A DNA stretch of 64,000 bases from Mugil cephalus (Eukaryota > Chordata > Actinopteri > Mugiliformes > Mugilidae): positions 22,974,001 to 23,038,000 of the forward strand of contig NC_061773.1 in NCBI RefSeq assembly GCF_022458985.1. The letters are read 5' to 3'. A model generated the notes under the pieces. It saw nothing but the letters and a program-made list of their open reading frames with translations. It did not search any database and was not told where the DNA came from. Both the position numbers and the translations under genes were made by a program. Each line of letters begins with the position of its first letter. The first letter of the stretch is position 1. Below are positions 1 through 11,881 of this stretch, piece after piece.

Positions 1-2014
1 TCAATTCAAAAAATAAGGAGATGAGGAAAAACTTGGAAATGAAAAAGTGGAAACACGCTAATACCAAGCGGACCAATCACAGCTCTTGCGCGTTGTCGCC
101 ATAGTCTCTGCGTAGTCAACTTAACCCAGAAGTATAAACCGCCTATTTCCTTGCACACAGACACACACCTGGCTGAATGTCAGGGTTAGAAATCTGATCC
201 CTGGTGACAACTACAGGACATCAGATATGTCCCCGCAGCGGACGTGTTTTAGCCGTAAATCAATTTTGCTGTTTATATTTCTACATAAGTGGACATCATT
301 GATGCTAGTTTGACTTGATTCGACAATGCAATACAATTTAGGGACACAGGAAGTGAGAGACTGGTCTCTAGTCTGATTCAAACCAGAGATTTCTTGCCAG
401 GGATCCTCCGAGGTGTTGAGGTTTGTCACATTGGAGTCAGCTGTAAGGTAAAGCAGCGTGACATCGTGTGTTAATATTTGATGACGTCTCTCCGCTCACA
501 CTGACCGACGGGAGCAGATTTATGCGTTTATTTATTTATGGCCGTGCGCACATGCGAGCGTGTGCGTTTTAAAGCATGAAAGAGGAGAGCTGCTGCCTTC
601 AACCAGCTGTGCACCAGAAGAGAGATGAGGTGAGTTGCGCACCAGAGACCGCTTCCCTCCTGTTATCTTTGGCAGCGCTCGCCGAACATCAGCACAACGA
701 GCCTCCTGCTGACACCACAGTGAGATCTGCCAAAGAGGAAACAACCACAGATTTACACTTTTATCCCTCTAAGAATAGGCCGTCAACGCCAAACTCGCTG
801 CGAAGGTTGGCAGTAATCATCCGATCATGGACATCTCACTCACGCAAAGTGAGCAGCTCTTGGCCAAAGAAGCATCCCGAGGTCTGGTTTTAGTTTAGCT
901 GGCTTTGGCTGTGGAATACTGATGTTTCGAATATACAAGACAGGAATCGCAAATGAACGCACGCGAGTGTCACAGAATAACTCCATTCAAAAAAATACTG
1001 TCTGGTCACCTCTACACATGGCAGGAAGTATCATTTACTGCCTGCATATATTTCTTAATGTATTGAAAGTCGCTTGAGTCAACGTCAAAGAAATGCTCTT
1101 GGACCCACATGAGGTCAGATCAGGTTGATTTTGACTCCTAGAAATGCGCAAAACCTAAATACTGCAATAAAAAAAATGGTAATGGAAATGAGGTGGTTTT
1201 TCAGATGTATTGATATGAACGTTTATTGTAAAAGTGCAATGGAGACACTTCCCCGTCACCGGCGTCACTGGAGATGACGCAGGGGGTCATGCGACCAGTT
1301 CATTTTAAGTCCTTCTTCCTCAAAGTGAAGCCTCCATGAAAATTTAGTCACAGCTCATTCGCAAAACACTTTTCAATGGAAACACGTACAATGAGCAATT
1401 GCACTTGAATGAAATTTCTGAAATATCGCTTTTATTTCGCAAAAAGCTGTAATGGAAACAGAGCTACTGATGCACTGATTTTCTCCAGTCTGTTGTTAAT
1501 GTGTTGGAGCTTAGAAAATGGATGAATTGTTTCTTCACGGCAAAAACCATCTGGACTGGATTTCGACCAGTTGCTGCTTCTCCACACGTGTCAACATGCA
1601 TCGGTGTAGTTCTTGCTATAATGGGATCTAATCCTGAACTCTCAGACAACACAACCGCAAATGTTTCATTGTTACACTGAAGGTAAATCATGAACTGTAT
1701 GTAAAGATGTCACCTATAGGATTCCCAAAGATAATTATGCCTAACCTAACTTTTAGCATTGATGGCCTTGAAGTTGATGACGTAGGCTTGTGCAACGTAC
1801 TCAACATAGCTAACTTGTAGCTATTGCTAACGGCTAACAAGGCTCCTCATCAATAACATGGAACTGATTTGGATATCATATGTCCCACATGCAAGGTTTG
1901 TAAAAAACAATAATGGCTAAGGATAGCAAAACAACAAATGTATTCCACCACCTGAAGTACAACCACAAGCCGGAGTACAACAAGAGCCAACAAATGCGTC
2001 ATGAGAAAGCAGCC

Positions 2015-2160
2015 ACATCCTCCCAGTGGGATCGTTTTGTATGACCTGTTCCCCGGCTAAAGCTGTACAGGAAAATGTTCTCAATTTTAGCGTTTTATCA
2101 ATGAGAACGAACAAAATGTTCCGTGCAGACCACAACAACGGTTATTACGGTAGCCATTGG
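2015..2160. repeat. Dispersed repeat, copy 1 (pair with 5581-5740)
   Basis: It shares a collinear series of blocks with 5581-5740: ATGACCTGT-CCCC-GGCTA, then AAAATGT-C-ATTTTAGC, then AATGAGAA, then GTTATTACGGTA. Identity is interrupted by substitutions and small gaps, as expected of an old interspersed repeat. No coding capacity or clear ends. Confidence 0.5.
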
Positions 2161-3289
2161 CAAAATCCTTTTTTTTGTACCAAGCTGTGAATTAGTTTAT
2201 TTCAGCAGTAATGTTGGGCCTTAAAAATGAAGGTCTGAGGGAGGTTTAAATGCATTTTAAACAGGCCTTAGGCGGACGTTAGAAGAACCGCACCTCAGTG
2301 TTGGCTACATTTGTAGGTTGTAGCTTGGCGTCAACAGTGACATTAGTTTTGAAATTCACAGAAAATACGGAACAATACCTCATTACCTACATTTCTGAAA
2401 ACCCACACAGTTACCCCCCGTTTTTGTCGGCAAAACAAACATTCTCGATTCCAGTGAATATATCCTCAAATCCTCAAAATCCTAAAGTGACATGTTTAAT
2501 CAGGACACATTTGAATGGATGTCTTTCTCTCCGGCGCTCGGTCCCTTGTTTCTGAGATAAGGAAGGAAATGGAATCTGCTGAAGAGGCCATGCAGAGACA
2601 ATGTGAGCTCACAGAGCAGGCAATTTTAGCCTGGGATAAACATTTATACATCTAATGAACAAGGGGTCCATGCAGCAATTTCCATCATTGTATATGTCAA
2701 TCTGTTGGTTGACTGGGAGGCAGTGATGGGACTATTTGACCAGGCTCTCATTTCTAAACCCGAACCTCTTAAAGTATTTTGCTCAGTCAGACTATGACAG
2801 CTACCAAGCATACATGCTACGACATGTAGCGTGAATGTGCCAAGAATTGTGACATGGGATAATGCATGCTGCTGCGGTGGGAAAGAAATGGAAGTGGAAT
2901 CAAAGTGGAGGGACAATCCAGGGGTTGTGAAAGACAGGTTTATATTAACAAGAAGCGGTGTTACGCAAGACCCCTGCACACTCGCACAGCTAAGGAAATG
3001 AAACAGAAAGAGCCTGGAGGGGGAACATGGGCGAAGATATTAATTTTAGTTGTTGTATACCTGCATAATAAGGTGCTAATGAAGTTCTAAACAGACTAAA
3101 TAAGTAATACATCAACTTAAAGCCAATTATTATTGATTTATCACGTATATCTGAAAAGCTCCTGATTTTCCACCTCATCACATCTCGATTACATCAGTCG
3201 TTCCTCTGAATTACATGTTAGTCATTGCTTCATTTCTGGGGAATTGGGAAAATGAAATCGTCGTCTGACGTAACCGCTAATGATGAGCA

Positions 3290-3770
3290 GATTGATACTG
3301 AAATATCGATACTTCCGATACCAGGTCTTTATTATATCATTATTTTTGATACTTCAGTCATTCGAGGTTAATGTAGAAACACAGTGGAAATTAACTAAAC
3401 TACTGAGTTCTGTCAACGCAACAAACCTCGTGAAACACCTCAGGTTTAACAACAACACAGAATATGATGAGGAGGACAGAATTACAGTGATTATAATAGT
3501 TATAGTTGTTATTAATAGTTAAACAATCGTTTATTCTAATGCTCTTATCATTTCACTTATTTTCTTTTTCACACATTTTGTATGATTGTGTCTCTCTGAC
3601 GTCTTCTATTGTTTATGAAGCCATGATTTGAAATACACTACTTTTTTTTTTTTTTTTTTTACCACATTAGGATATATTTACACAAAGCATGAGTATCAGT
3701 ATAAGTATCGGTAATTTTACTCAGTATCGGATCGGAAAGGAAATCGGTGGTATCGAACACATGACTAGTT
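3290..3770. repeat. Dispersed repeat related to the ddx19 intron 1 element
   Basis: It opens with TGAAATATCGATACTTCCGA, matching the left end of the block at 40616, and closes with a GTATCAGTATAAGTATCGG region that is roughly its inverted counterpart. An internal poly-T run lies at 3643-3660. No coding capacity. Confidence 0.4.
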
Positions 3771-5580
3771 ACTGTTACTGTAAAGAGGACATTTAAAACT
3801 AACTACTTCAAACGCAGCTTGTTTTATGGACAGTTAGCATTTAGCAGTTAGCTTGTGTGCAGTCACGGCCGTTTGCTGCGTCCGCTCCGTCCGTGCCATC
3901 CGCTGCTCTTGACATGGCGGTAGCATTTCAATTGCAGGACGTGATGTGACTCAACATTTATGAAATTCCACTGCACGCTTCAAAGTTGCAAGGCAAACAC
4001 TTCTCTGTAAAAACGTAAAAAAAAAAATAACACTTGAGTGGAGCCTTAAGTGCCCACGCTCTGGTTTAATAATGTCTTTTCCACAGTAGACCTCACCAGT
4101 CACCGTCAAAATTGCTCGTTCCACGTACCGTTGACTCTTAATCTCCCTTCTCGCCAGCCAAAATTTCATTTTACAGAACCTCCCTGTTCGGCGAGCTGCA
4201 TCTGTCTGTAATGGCACATGCACACACTTCCACTCAGTAATTCCCGCAACAACGTCTCTACACCCACGTTCCAAAGCAATGGTATGTATATATATATATA
4301 AAACACAGCCATCCTTCCTTCCTGCTCATGTTCTGACATATTGACCATTATCTCCCCGTGACTGCGGTTCAGCTGTTCTGATTTTTTCTTTTTTTCCATG
4401 TATCAAATCCTTGTGAAAGAGCGAACGTGTGGGTGACTTTGCGGGGGCGGGAATGATGGATTCAGGAAAGTGCGGGACTGCTGACAAGGCAGATGGGAAT
4501 GTTTTCGTTTTGCTTACATGGAATTCCGCTGGGATCCGAAGGAGGGACGCCGGCTGAGCGGCGTAAAGAGGGGAAATCCACCGGTTTCTAAAGAGGGCAA
4601 TCAGTGCTCGTATCTCGTTGCGAGAGATTGTCAATCACGCTTGTGCTTTCCCGCGGCGCAGGGGTGTTTGGATTCAGAGGTGATCAGGGCTGGTGTGCTG
4701 CCAAACGCACAGCGAGCCTGTGTCAACAACCTGCGAGGGAACGAGGAGGGTGAAGTGCCTCACTGCAATGTGGCCGAGATTACAGGGGCAGATTTTTGAG
4801 TAGTGTGACGCAAACTGGCTTAGACTCATCCATTCGGCAGGAGACAACAGGAAGGTAGGTGGAGGAGAGGGAAAGCTGAGGAAGGCAGAAGAGTAAACAG
4901 GAAGAACAAACTGCAAATTAAAGCTGAGAATAATGAAAAGATGTAAAGGAAAACAACGGTTCCTGAAACCAGGGGAACACATCGAAACAAAGGCGGAGAA
5001 AGTCCAAATCTGAACCAGCTGCTCAAGTGGATCCCAGATGTGAGAGAGAGAAAGAGCGAGAGTCAAGACACACGCATAAACACACACCGTCTCCTTCGCC
5101 CGGCTTCGCATGAGGTGGCTGCGAGCCAAGCGTGAACCGCATGACTATTTCATTTGTCACCTCGGGGGAAGCTGTGTCAGAGCAGCGTCCGCCATTCGAC
5201 AAGGCGGCCGTCCACTTCCTCCCCTGGACTCCAGCTCTGTCTTCTGTGTCTTTGTGACATTATTCTCGGGGAGAAAAAAATTTGTGTTTTCACGTGTTTT
5301 CATTCATTCATGCTTAGCTGCTTGGGTGTGTGGTCAGTCCGGAGCATAAATCATGACGCATGCAGCGTATTATTGTACGAAATATAAAACAGGTTAGCAG
5401 GACTCCAGCACACGGCGGTAACGATGGGGACTATTCATCCTAGTAATCCTAATATGAATTTTTAATATTAAACAACGTTCAGAACGCTGCGCTGTGAGAC
5501 ACTGACCATTTTCAATATAACGCTTCGAAACACACATGGTGAAAAAAAGATACCGTGTCGATTATTTGTTTTTTTTTTAA

Positions 5581-5740
5581 GGGGACCAGATGTCCCAGAT
5601 TTCTGGGGACAGTCCCTGTTTTGGATGACCTGTCCCCTGGCTATAGCGGTCTTCAAAAATGTCCCCGATTTTAGCTTTTTGTAAATGAGAAAAAAATATG
5701 TTGCGCGCGGACTACAGTTATTACGGTAACCGGTCGCTAC
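5581..5740. repeat. Dispersed repeat, copy 2 (pair with 2015-2160)
   Basis: It has the same block order as 2015-2160. It is rich in GGGGAC/GTCCCC units that form local inverted repeats (5581-5615). The family cannot be named from sequence alone. Confidence 0.5.
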
Positions 5741-8700
5741 TGCTATTGACATTTCAGATATAGCAGTTTAAAGATGAATAAATGTGAATAAAAATGTCAA
5801 AGTAAATGAAACCGTAATTGTCCCTATTTCTTTATTTCTTCTTGATAACATTTTTTTTTGTTTGTTTTTATGTCCGAGCTGTAATCTGGATGTCTCCAGA
5901 TTTCCACATCAGCAGGCAGTTCTAACACAGGGCCATGTTTTACTACTAGTGTGGGATTATTCTACAAAATTTACTCATCCTCACAGTAAAACCAGTAGAA
6001 AATGTTGTAAACACGTTGTTATGCATGAAAAAAATACCCTAATATACCGTGATACCGTCAGAATTTTGAAAAATACCCTGGTACATTTTCAGTCATACTG
6101 CTCAGCCCTAATTCTTCTTCCTTTTTTTTCTTTTTCTATCTTCCTTCCTCTGACCTCGACGTCCTACGTCTCGGACCAGTGCATCTTCCTCTCTGCACGC
6201 CCGCTCTCACCCACAGACATCTGTCCGTCAATCGTCTCTGCGTTCCCGTTAGCCATCCATCATCCCCACAGCCGCGCCACTTCCTGCAGTCTCCTGACTG
6301 CACCGAGTTCAAAAAACACACCGACCCACTCAGCTACTGAAACTCCTTTACTGCTGCAGCCGCTGCGATTCAGATCCACCCCACACCTGCTTTCCCAAGT
6401 ACAGATAAAAGCAGCGTGTGGAAGAGAAAGACAAGCAAAACGACATGACAGAAAACCTGTGACAGATGCGTGCAACTGCCTCGACAAAAGAGATCACTGA
6501 CATGGCGGATGTTGACACAAAAGACATCTCAGTCTTTCCGTCTCTCTCTATGTCTCTGGGTTTTTTTTTTTTCTTTCCTCTGCCACTCGGTTAAACCAGT
6601 TGGGTTGTCTTTTGAAAGCAAACAGCAGCACCACATAATTCCCACATTGTGTATAGATGACAAACATCCACTCGGGGCTTAAATGTCTCTTTTTACAGGA
6701 ACACGACTATTACTCATACCAACGTCAAAGGAGGGGATTTATTTCACTGGCCATGGTCTTGAATTATGTTTAGATAAACAACGGAAGAATGTCTATGTGC
6801 GTGTTTGGGTGTGAGTTTGACAGCCTTGTGGAACAGGCTAGCCCTAATGCACTTGGGTTTTGACGTTAGTCTCCTGAACAGGATGTAAACACTGGGGACT
6901 ATGGTTGATATTTCATGGACTGGTTTCGTTTTTTAAGTGGTTTACCGGGAAATGCTTCAGGATGAGATCCTCTTTCAACTATATATATATATGAAAAACA
7001 CTAAATTGTGTATGAAACACCAAAAACAATTAAAAAAAAGCCAAAGTGGAGTTAAAAGTTCATTCTTGCTGACATAAACCTCACTGCTGTGGGATTATTT
7101 TTTCTTCCGGGAAGCCGACGGATCGACCCTTCACCTTGGTCATGTCGCAATGCGTCGCCATATGTCGCCCGCCAGTCATTCTTCACGCACAGATGTTGCT
7201 ACATGTTAACAGCTTCATGCATGTGTGCGTACACACACTAACATCTTGAGGCTTTATCCATGCATGCCTAAAAGAGTGGCAGTCAGCACTGAGGTCTGGC
7301 CACCACAGATGCATTCCACACACTACACACCGGCCAGTCTGGCTGGTTTCCCCCTCGTGTGATTTAACGACTTCCTGGGGATTGAACTCTTTCGCAGTTC
7401 AAACACGGCCTCCTTCTTGAAAGTTCCATCTAAAGTCCGTCTGCTGGGTCGTCCCCGTCAGCGGCCCTGGTAAAAGGTACAACTGCAACAACTCAACAAA
7501 CCTGTAACGAGGCTGGGTATCCTGCAGCAGAAAAGCCTTGAAATCTGCAGTCGAGTCAAGGCAAACACAACACTCGACACTGGACAGGAACCCCAAAAAT
7601 AGACAAATGTTTCTCGCTGAGAAAATACCGCGCGCTGCCAAGATGAAGAAAGCAGAAACAAGACGCAGGCAATTTACTTAATAGTTCTGATTCGAGTTTC
7701 AACAAGCCTTGGCAGGATTTTAACCGAACGCTGAGCTCGGTTGGGGGATGAACGATTGCGCAGAGAAGTTATTTACTATGTACTACAAGACAGCACGGAA
7801 GATGTGAGGTGGGTCGATTTGTGCCGCATTCTTCGCTCTTGTAAATCACGACTGAATCCATTCTGAGTCTTCCCGCTATGAGGAATCTCCTCAAAGATAC
7901 TGTATCTCCATCACAAACCACAACTGGGCCCTTTTAAAATAATATCCGACACCATTATCGGATGTCCCCAAGTGGAGAAGAGGAAGATTAGCCACAAACA
8001 CTTGAGCTTCCCTTTGCACACCTTCTGATTGTCTTTCATTTTGAGTTTTAAATATGTGCCTTTTTGCCTACCTAGACACCACCAATCACTAAAATAACTA
8101 ACTTCAGAAAGTGCGTGATTAAACAAACCATTTGCTAAACCTCGCCCATGAAATATTGTTAGTTCAGTCATAACTGCCAAGACCCATCGCGCTCTCTTGT
8201 CCAAACTGGAATCCAGTCGCCGTGAAACTTCTGGTTGTGCTGGTTTCACACACACAAATGAACTTTAATCTCCCTGCTCTCCGGCCGCGCATTGTGCGTG
8301 GAGTGGCGGTAGATTACCCAGAGTTACTTCCAAAGCCAAGCGAAAGAAATCATTTTATTAATGGATTAAGACGTAACGACTCGTTGGTGACACGTCCAAT
8401 GTGTTTGAGCCAAGGCGAGACACTAAATAAGTGTGTATTGTGTGATTTTGTCCTGCCGTTTTACCAGCTTTGGCTTTACATTGGCTAATCATATTGGCAT
8501 TTAGGCAGCATTAGCATACTAGCTGTATTAGCTGCAATAAGCCCTAATATAGCTAATACGCAATTTTAGGGCATTTGTATTAAAACTACAGCCTTGCTGC
8601 ACTTGTATTAGATCATGAATAATCCTGGTAAAACATTATATTATTAGGTTTTACCATTTTATTATATTACAATATTTTAGGTATTAAATCAACTTAACCA

Positions 8701-9431
8701 AGAGACTAGACAGGTTAAAGGTTGGACCACAAAGCCACAGCAAATACACGTTAAATGTTAAAATATTTTACATTTGTCAACGAGCACAGAGGTCCCCACA
8801 CGTCCTTTTGAACTCCACTCATACGTAAACGTGAGTTAAACCCTTTTTTTTTATTATTAATTCTATGTCCTACACACTATAGAAATTGCATTGAGGCTCT
8901 CGGGGTAAGAGGCTGACAGTGTGTGAGCTTTAATAGGGTGTGTAGGCTATCCACTTGATTTAATCAGAGCGCGGTCCCTGATAATCCTATTTCATATATG
9001 GGTCCCCGGGCAGCACGTGCGGCAGAGCGGCAGAAAATCTGCTTCGCCGCGGACTCAGTGTCCACGTGCCGAAATGAACGTGAACGCGCCGAACTACCAT
9101 TTCCCCCGAACAAGCCGGTGCAGAGAGCAAAATGAGAACATGATTCGCCTACGCGCTAGCCAGCAGGCAAGAGCACGCACGTGGCGCACATGCAAATCAG
9201 ATAGGAACAATTAAAACCACATTATGAGTCAATTACCGAAACCATCATTATCAATTTATCACAGATTTATTTCCTTTAACATTCGTTTGAAATGGGAAGT
9301 CTGATTTGTGAGAAGTGCAGGCAAGCAGGTGGAAACACCGGATTTGTGAGCAGAGAAGCAACTGTGATCTGCACACATCATGTTTCCAAGGAAACGAAAC
9401 CCTATTTGCACGGGATTAGTTTTACCTGGGG

Positions 9432-9462
9432 ACCTCCGGTGATTTCTAATAATCACGGAGGT
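9432..9462. repeat. Imperfect palindrome (stem-loop)
   Basis: ACCTCCGGTGATT is followed after six bases by AATCACGGAGGT, its inverted complement with one bulged base. Related half-sites (GTGATTATAA, CACAGAGGTCCTCTGATAAT) follow up to about 9545, so it may be the core of a decayed inverted-repeat element. Confidence 0.6.
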
Positions 9463-10039
9463 CGTCTGTGATCTTAATCCCATGTGAATTGTCCATGTCC
9501 GTGATTATAACCATTATTCTCATAACACAGAGGTCCTCTGATAATACCAATCCAGAGCAAAGCGATATCTCTGTGATTTATGGGCGAGTTTTTACTTTTT
9601 CGCAACTTTTTCTGCCTCTCGTCACTTAAGAATTATAAATAAAATGTTTTGTCATTCAAAGTTTGGACAGATATTAGAGTGTGAAGTCGAGATCAACTGT
9701 TCACTGGTTTAGATCTGATGAAATCATTAAATCAACCATTAATGTGTTCATCAGCAAAGGTGTCTCTGATTAAAATACCACCAAGTCGTTGGTAAATTCT
9801 TCCCCGTGATAAATAGTATCAAAAATATATTTTTATTATCCAAGGAAATAAAAATTGTCTCTGACATGCAATGGAACATGATGGAAAGTAGCAGAGCCAC
9901 AACAACGCAATGTAAATTCGACTAAAGAGTAGAGTGTGTTTATCCTGTGTGAATGCGCCACATGAAACACAGAAGTAGGGTTGAAGTGTTCAGTTTAACA
10001 GCCGGTAAGATGCTGTGTGATAAGAGATGAGATGTACGG

Positions 10040-10085
10040 CTCTTTGAAGGGAGGCGGATCTTGTGGATCTGTTCCTTTCAAAGAG
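10040..10085. repeat. Stem-loop with 13-base arms
   Basis: CTCTTTGAAGGGA (10040-10052) pairs with TCCTTTCAAAGAG (10073-10085) with one mismatch, around a 20-base loop. It is a single copy in the window. It could be a small hairpin RNA, a relic of an inverted-repeat transposon, or chance. Confidence 0.5.
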
Positions 10086-11622
10086 TAGCTAAATTAGTTT
10101 TTTATTTTTAAGGTGCATAAACAGTGTCATAGGATAAGATTTGGATCAGAATAATTCAAAATCCTTTACCAATATATATTCTCTTGGTAGGTTATCTGAG
10201 TGTGATATCTAAAATATATATGTGAGCAAACATGTAGCTTCCAACCTCTGGTGACGTCTGAGACTTTCAATTACTTATAATACTTCCTGAAAAAGTATTA
10301 CTGCTTCCTCTGCACACAGAGTTCAACCTCTGCTGCCGCATTTTGTCATCCTCTAATTTACAGAAGGAGTGTGCTCCTTTTATTTTGTATTACGTAAGGG
10401 CATAATTCAGCGCAAAACAAACATCTGCCTGCTTTGTTCACCTGATCCACCGTCTTTTTTATGGCGACTTTCCTTTGTTGTGGCAAAAAAACCAACAACT
10501 CTACATTAGATCTTTAGACGACGCAGTGATGCTGCTGCACCAACGCGACCCGCTCCCCGACCCTTCCCACACCACATCTACACTGCTTTGAAGTAACCGC
10601 AATTTTTCATGCTTCTGAGATGACAGGCTTGTTTTTTTTTGCAGTTCACAGTTGGAGCATCCACCAAGGCCTCTACCTTTACACATACGCAGTAGGAACT
10701 AAAATATTTATTTGAACTCGCGGCGGACGTTGGGTATTTTTAACGGTCCCTGGTGGCCTGCATTGTCTTTTTGTGACACTCGCAGGTTAAAAGCAGTTGA
10801 AAGGTCAATGGGAAGTTAAATGCTTGAATCCCAGGGAGCAGTTTCTGATCTCATCTGTAACATTATTGTAAGAAAAACAGTCGCTCGCCGTTTCACAATC
10901 CCCACTTTGTTACGGCCGAACCGTTCAGACCGCTTCCCCCCCTGTAAACTACATAAGAGTGTGAAACGGTTAGCAAAGCTTAAAATAAAAGGACTGCATT
11001 AGACACTTGTGAATAATTCAGGTTTTACAGTTTCAGACAGGAAATCCAGCCATGCAATATTCACATTGCACAAGAGAATCACGCTGCAGCTCAGAGTGGA
11101 AAAAACAATGCAACTTGAGGTCAAATTGCAGTTAACTACAACATAAAGATTAAAAACGCTCATATATTAGAGCCACAATATAGATGTTAAACCTACATAA
11201 ATAGATTGTCCCCAAGTCAAGGGTTAGTACGTTGGTCCCTGACCTTCTATACCTTCAAATGAAACCCCACTGCCTTAGAGAGCAAATCCCTCAAGATTAG
11301 GGTCGAAGGCAGGAGATTTGCTTGCCATTTCATGGTGTTTGCCAATAAACGCAGCTGGACGCACTGGGACTGAGCGGTTTAGAGGAAAAAAGGAGAATAC
11401 TTGCCTTTAGTATAGCAATAAATACGACTGATAGAAGTTTAAAATGAATAAATATATAGAGAGAGGTTAAGAGGATAGGGACTCCAGCCCAGTTGGCCAT
11501 TCCCTCTCTTTGGAGTCTTTCTCTACACTTGATGATGCAGTTTTAAGGGTCACATAAGATGTTTTCGGTGAAATAAGATACAGATAGACAAGGTGTACAG
11601 TTAAAAGCTGGGAACCTCTACT

Positions 11623-11881
11623 TAGGGGTGGAAAAAAAATATCGATATGGTAATATATCGCGATACTTTTTATTCCAATACAATACCGATTTAAAAAAAA
11701 AAGAAGAAAAAGTGCAATGAATTATCACTGTCATCTAATGTACATAAATACAACATGTACTTTAAGCTGCGTTTAAAGTTTCTCAGTGAATTTTGCAATA
11801 TATCGTAATACTGCAATAACGTATCGTATCGTGACTCAAGTATCATGATATGTGTGAAGTCGTTGCCAGTACCCACCCCTG
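11623..11881. mobile_element. Small hAT-type MITE with target-site duplication
   Basis: The 259-bp element begins TAGGGGTGGAA and ends ACCCACCCCTG, inverted ends of the hAT CAGGGGTGG type. Flanking 8-mers are CCTCTACT (11615-11622) and CCTCTCCT (11882-11889), 7 of 8 identical, consistent with the 8-bp duplication of hAT insertions. The interior is rich in ATATCGCGATA/TATCGTATCG palindromes and has no transposase. Confidence 0.65.

Noticed and set aside
576-893. Open frame of 105 codons, plus strand
   Set aside because: No domain, no splice context and random composition inside a presumed intron.
5784-6500. Longest plus-strand frame in the left part (238 codons)
   Set aside because: It runs through a dispersed repeat remnant and pyrimidine-rich sequence; Ser/Pro/His low complexity and no family resemblance.
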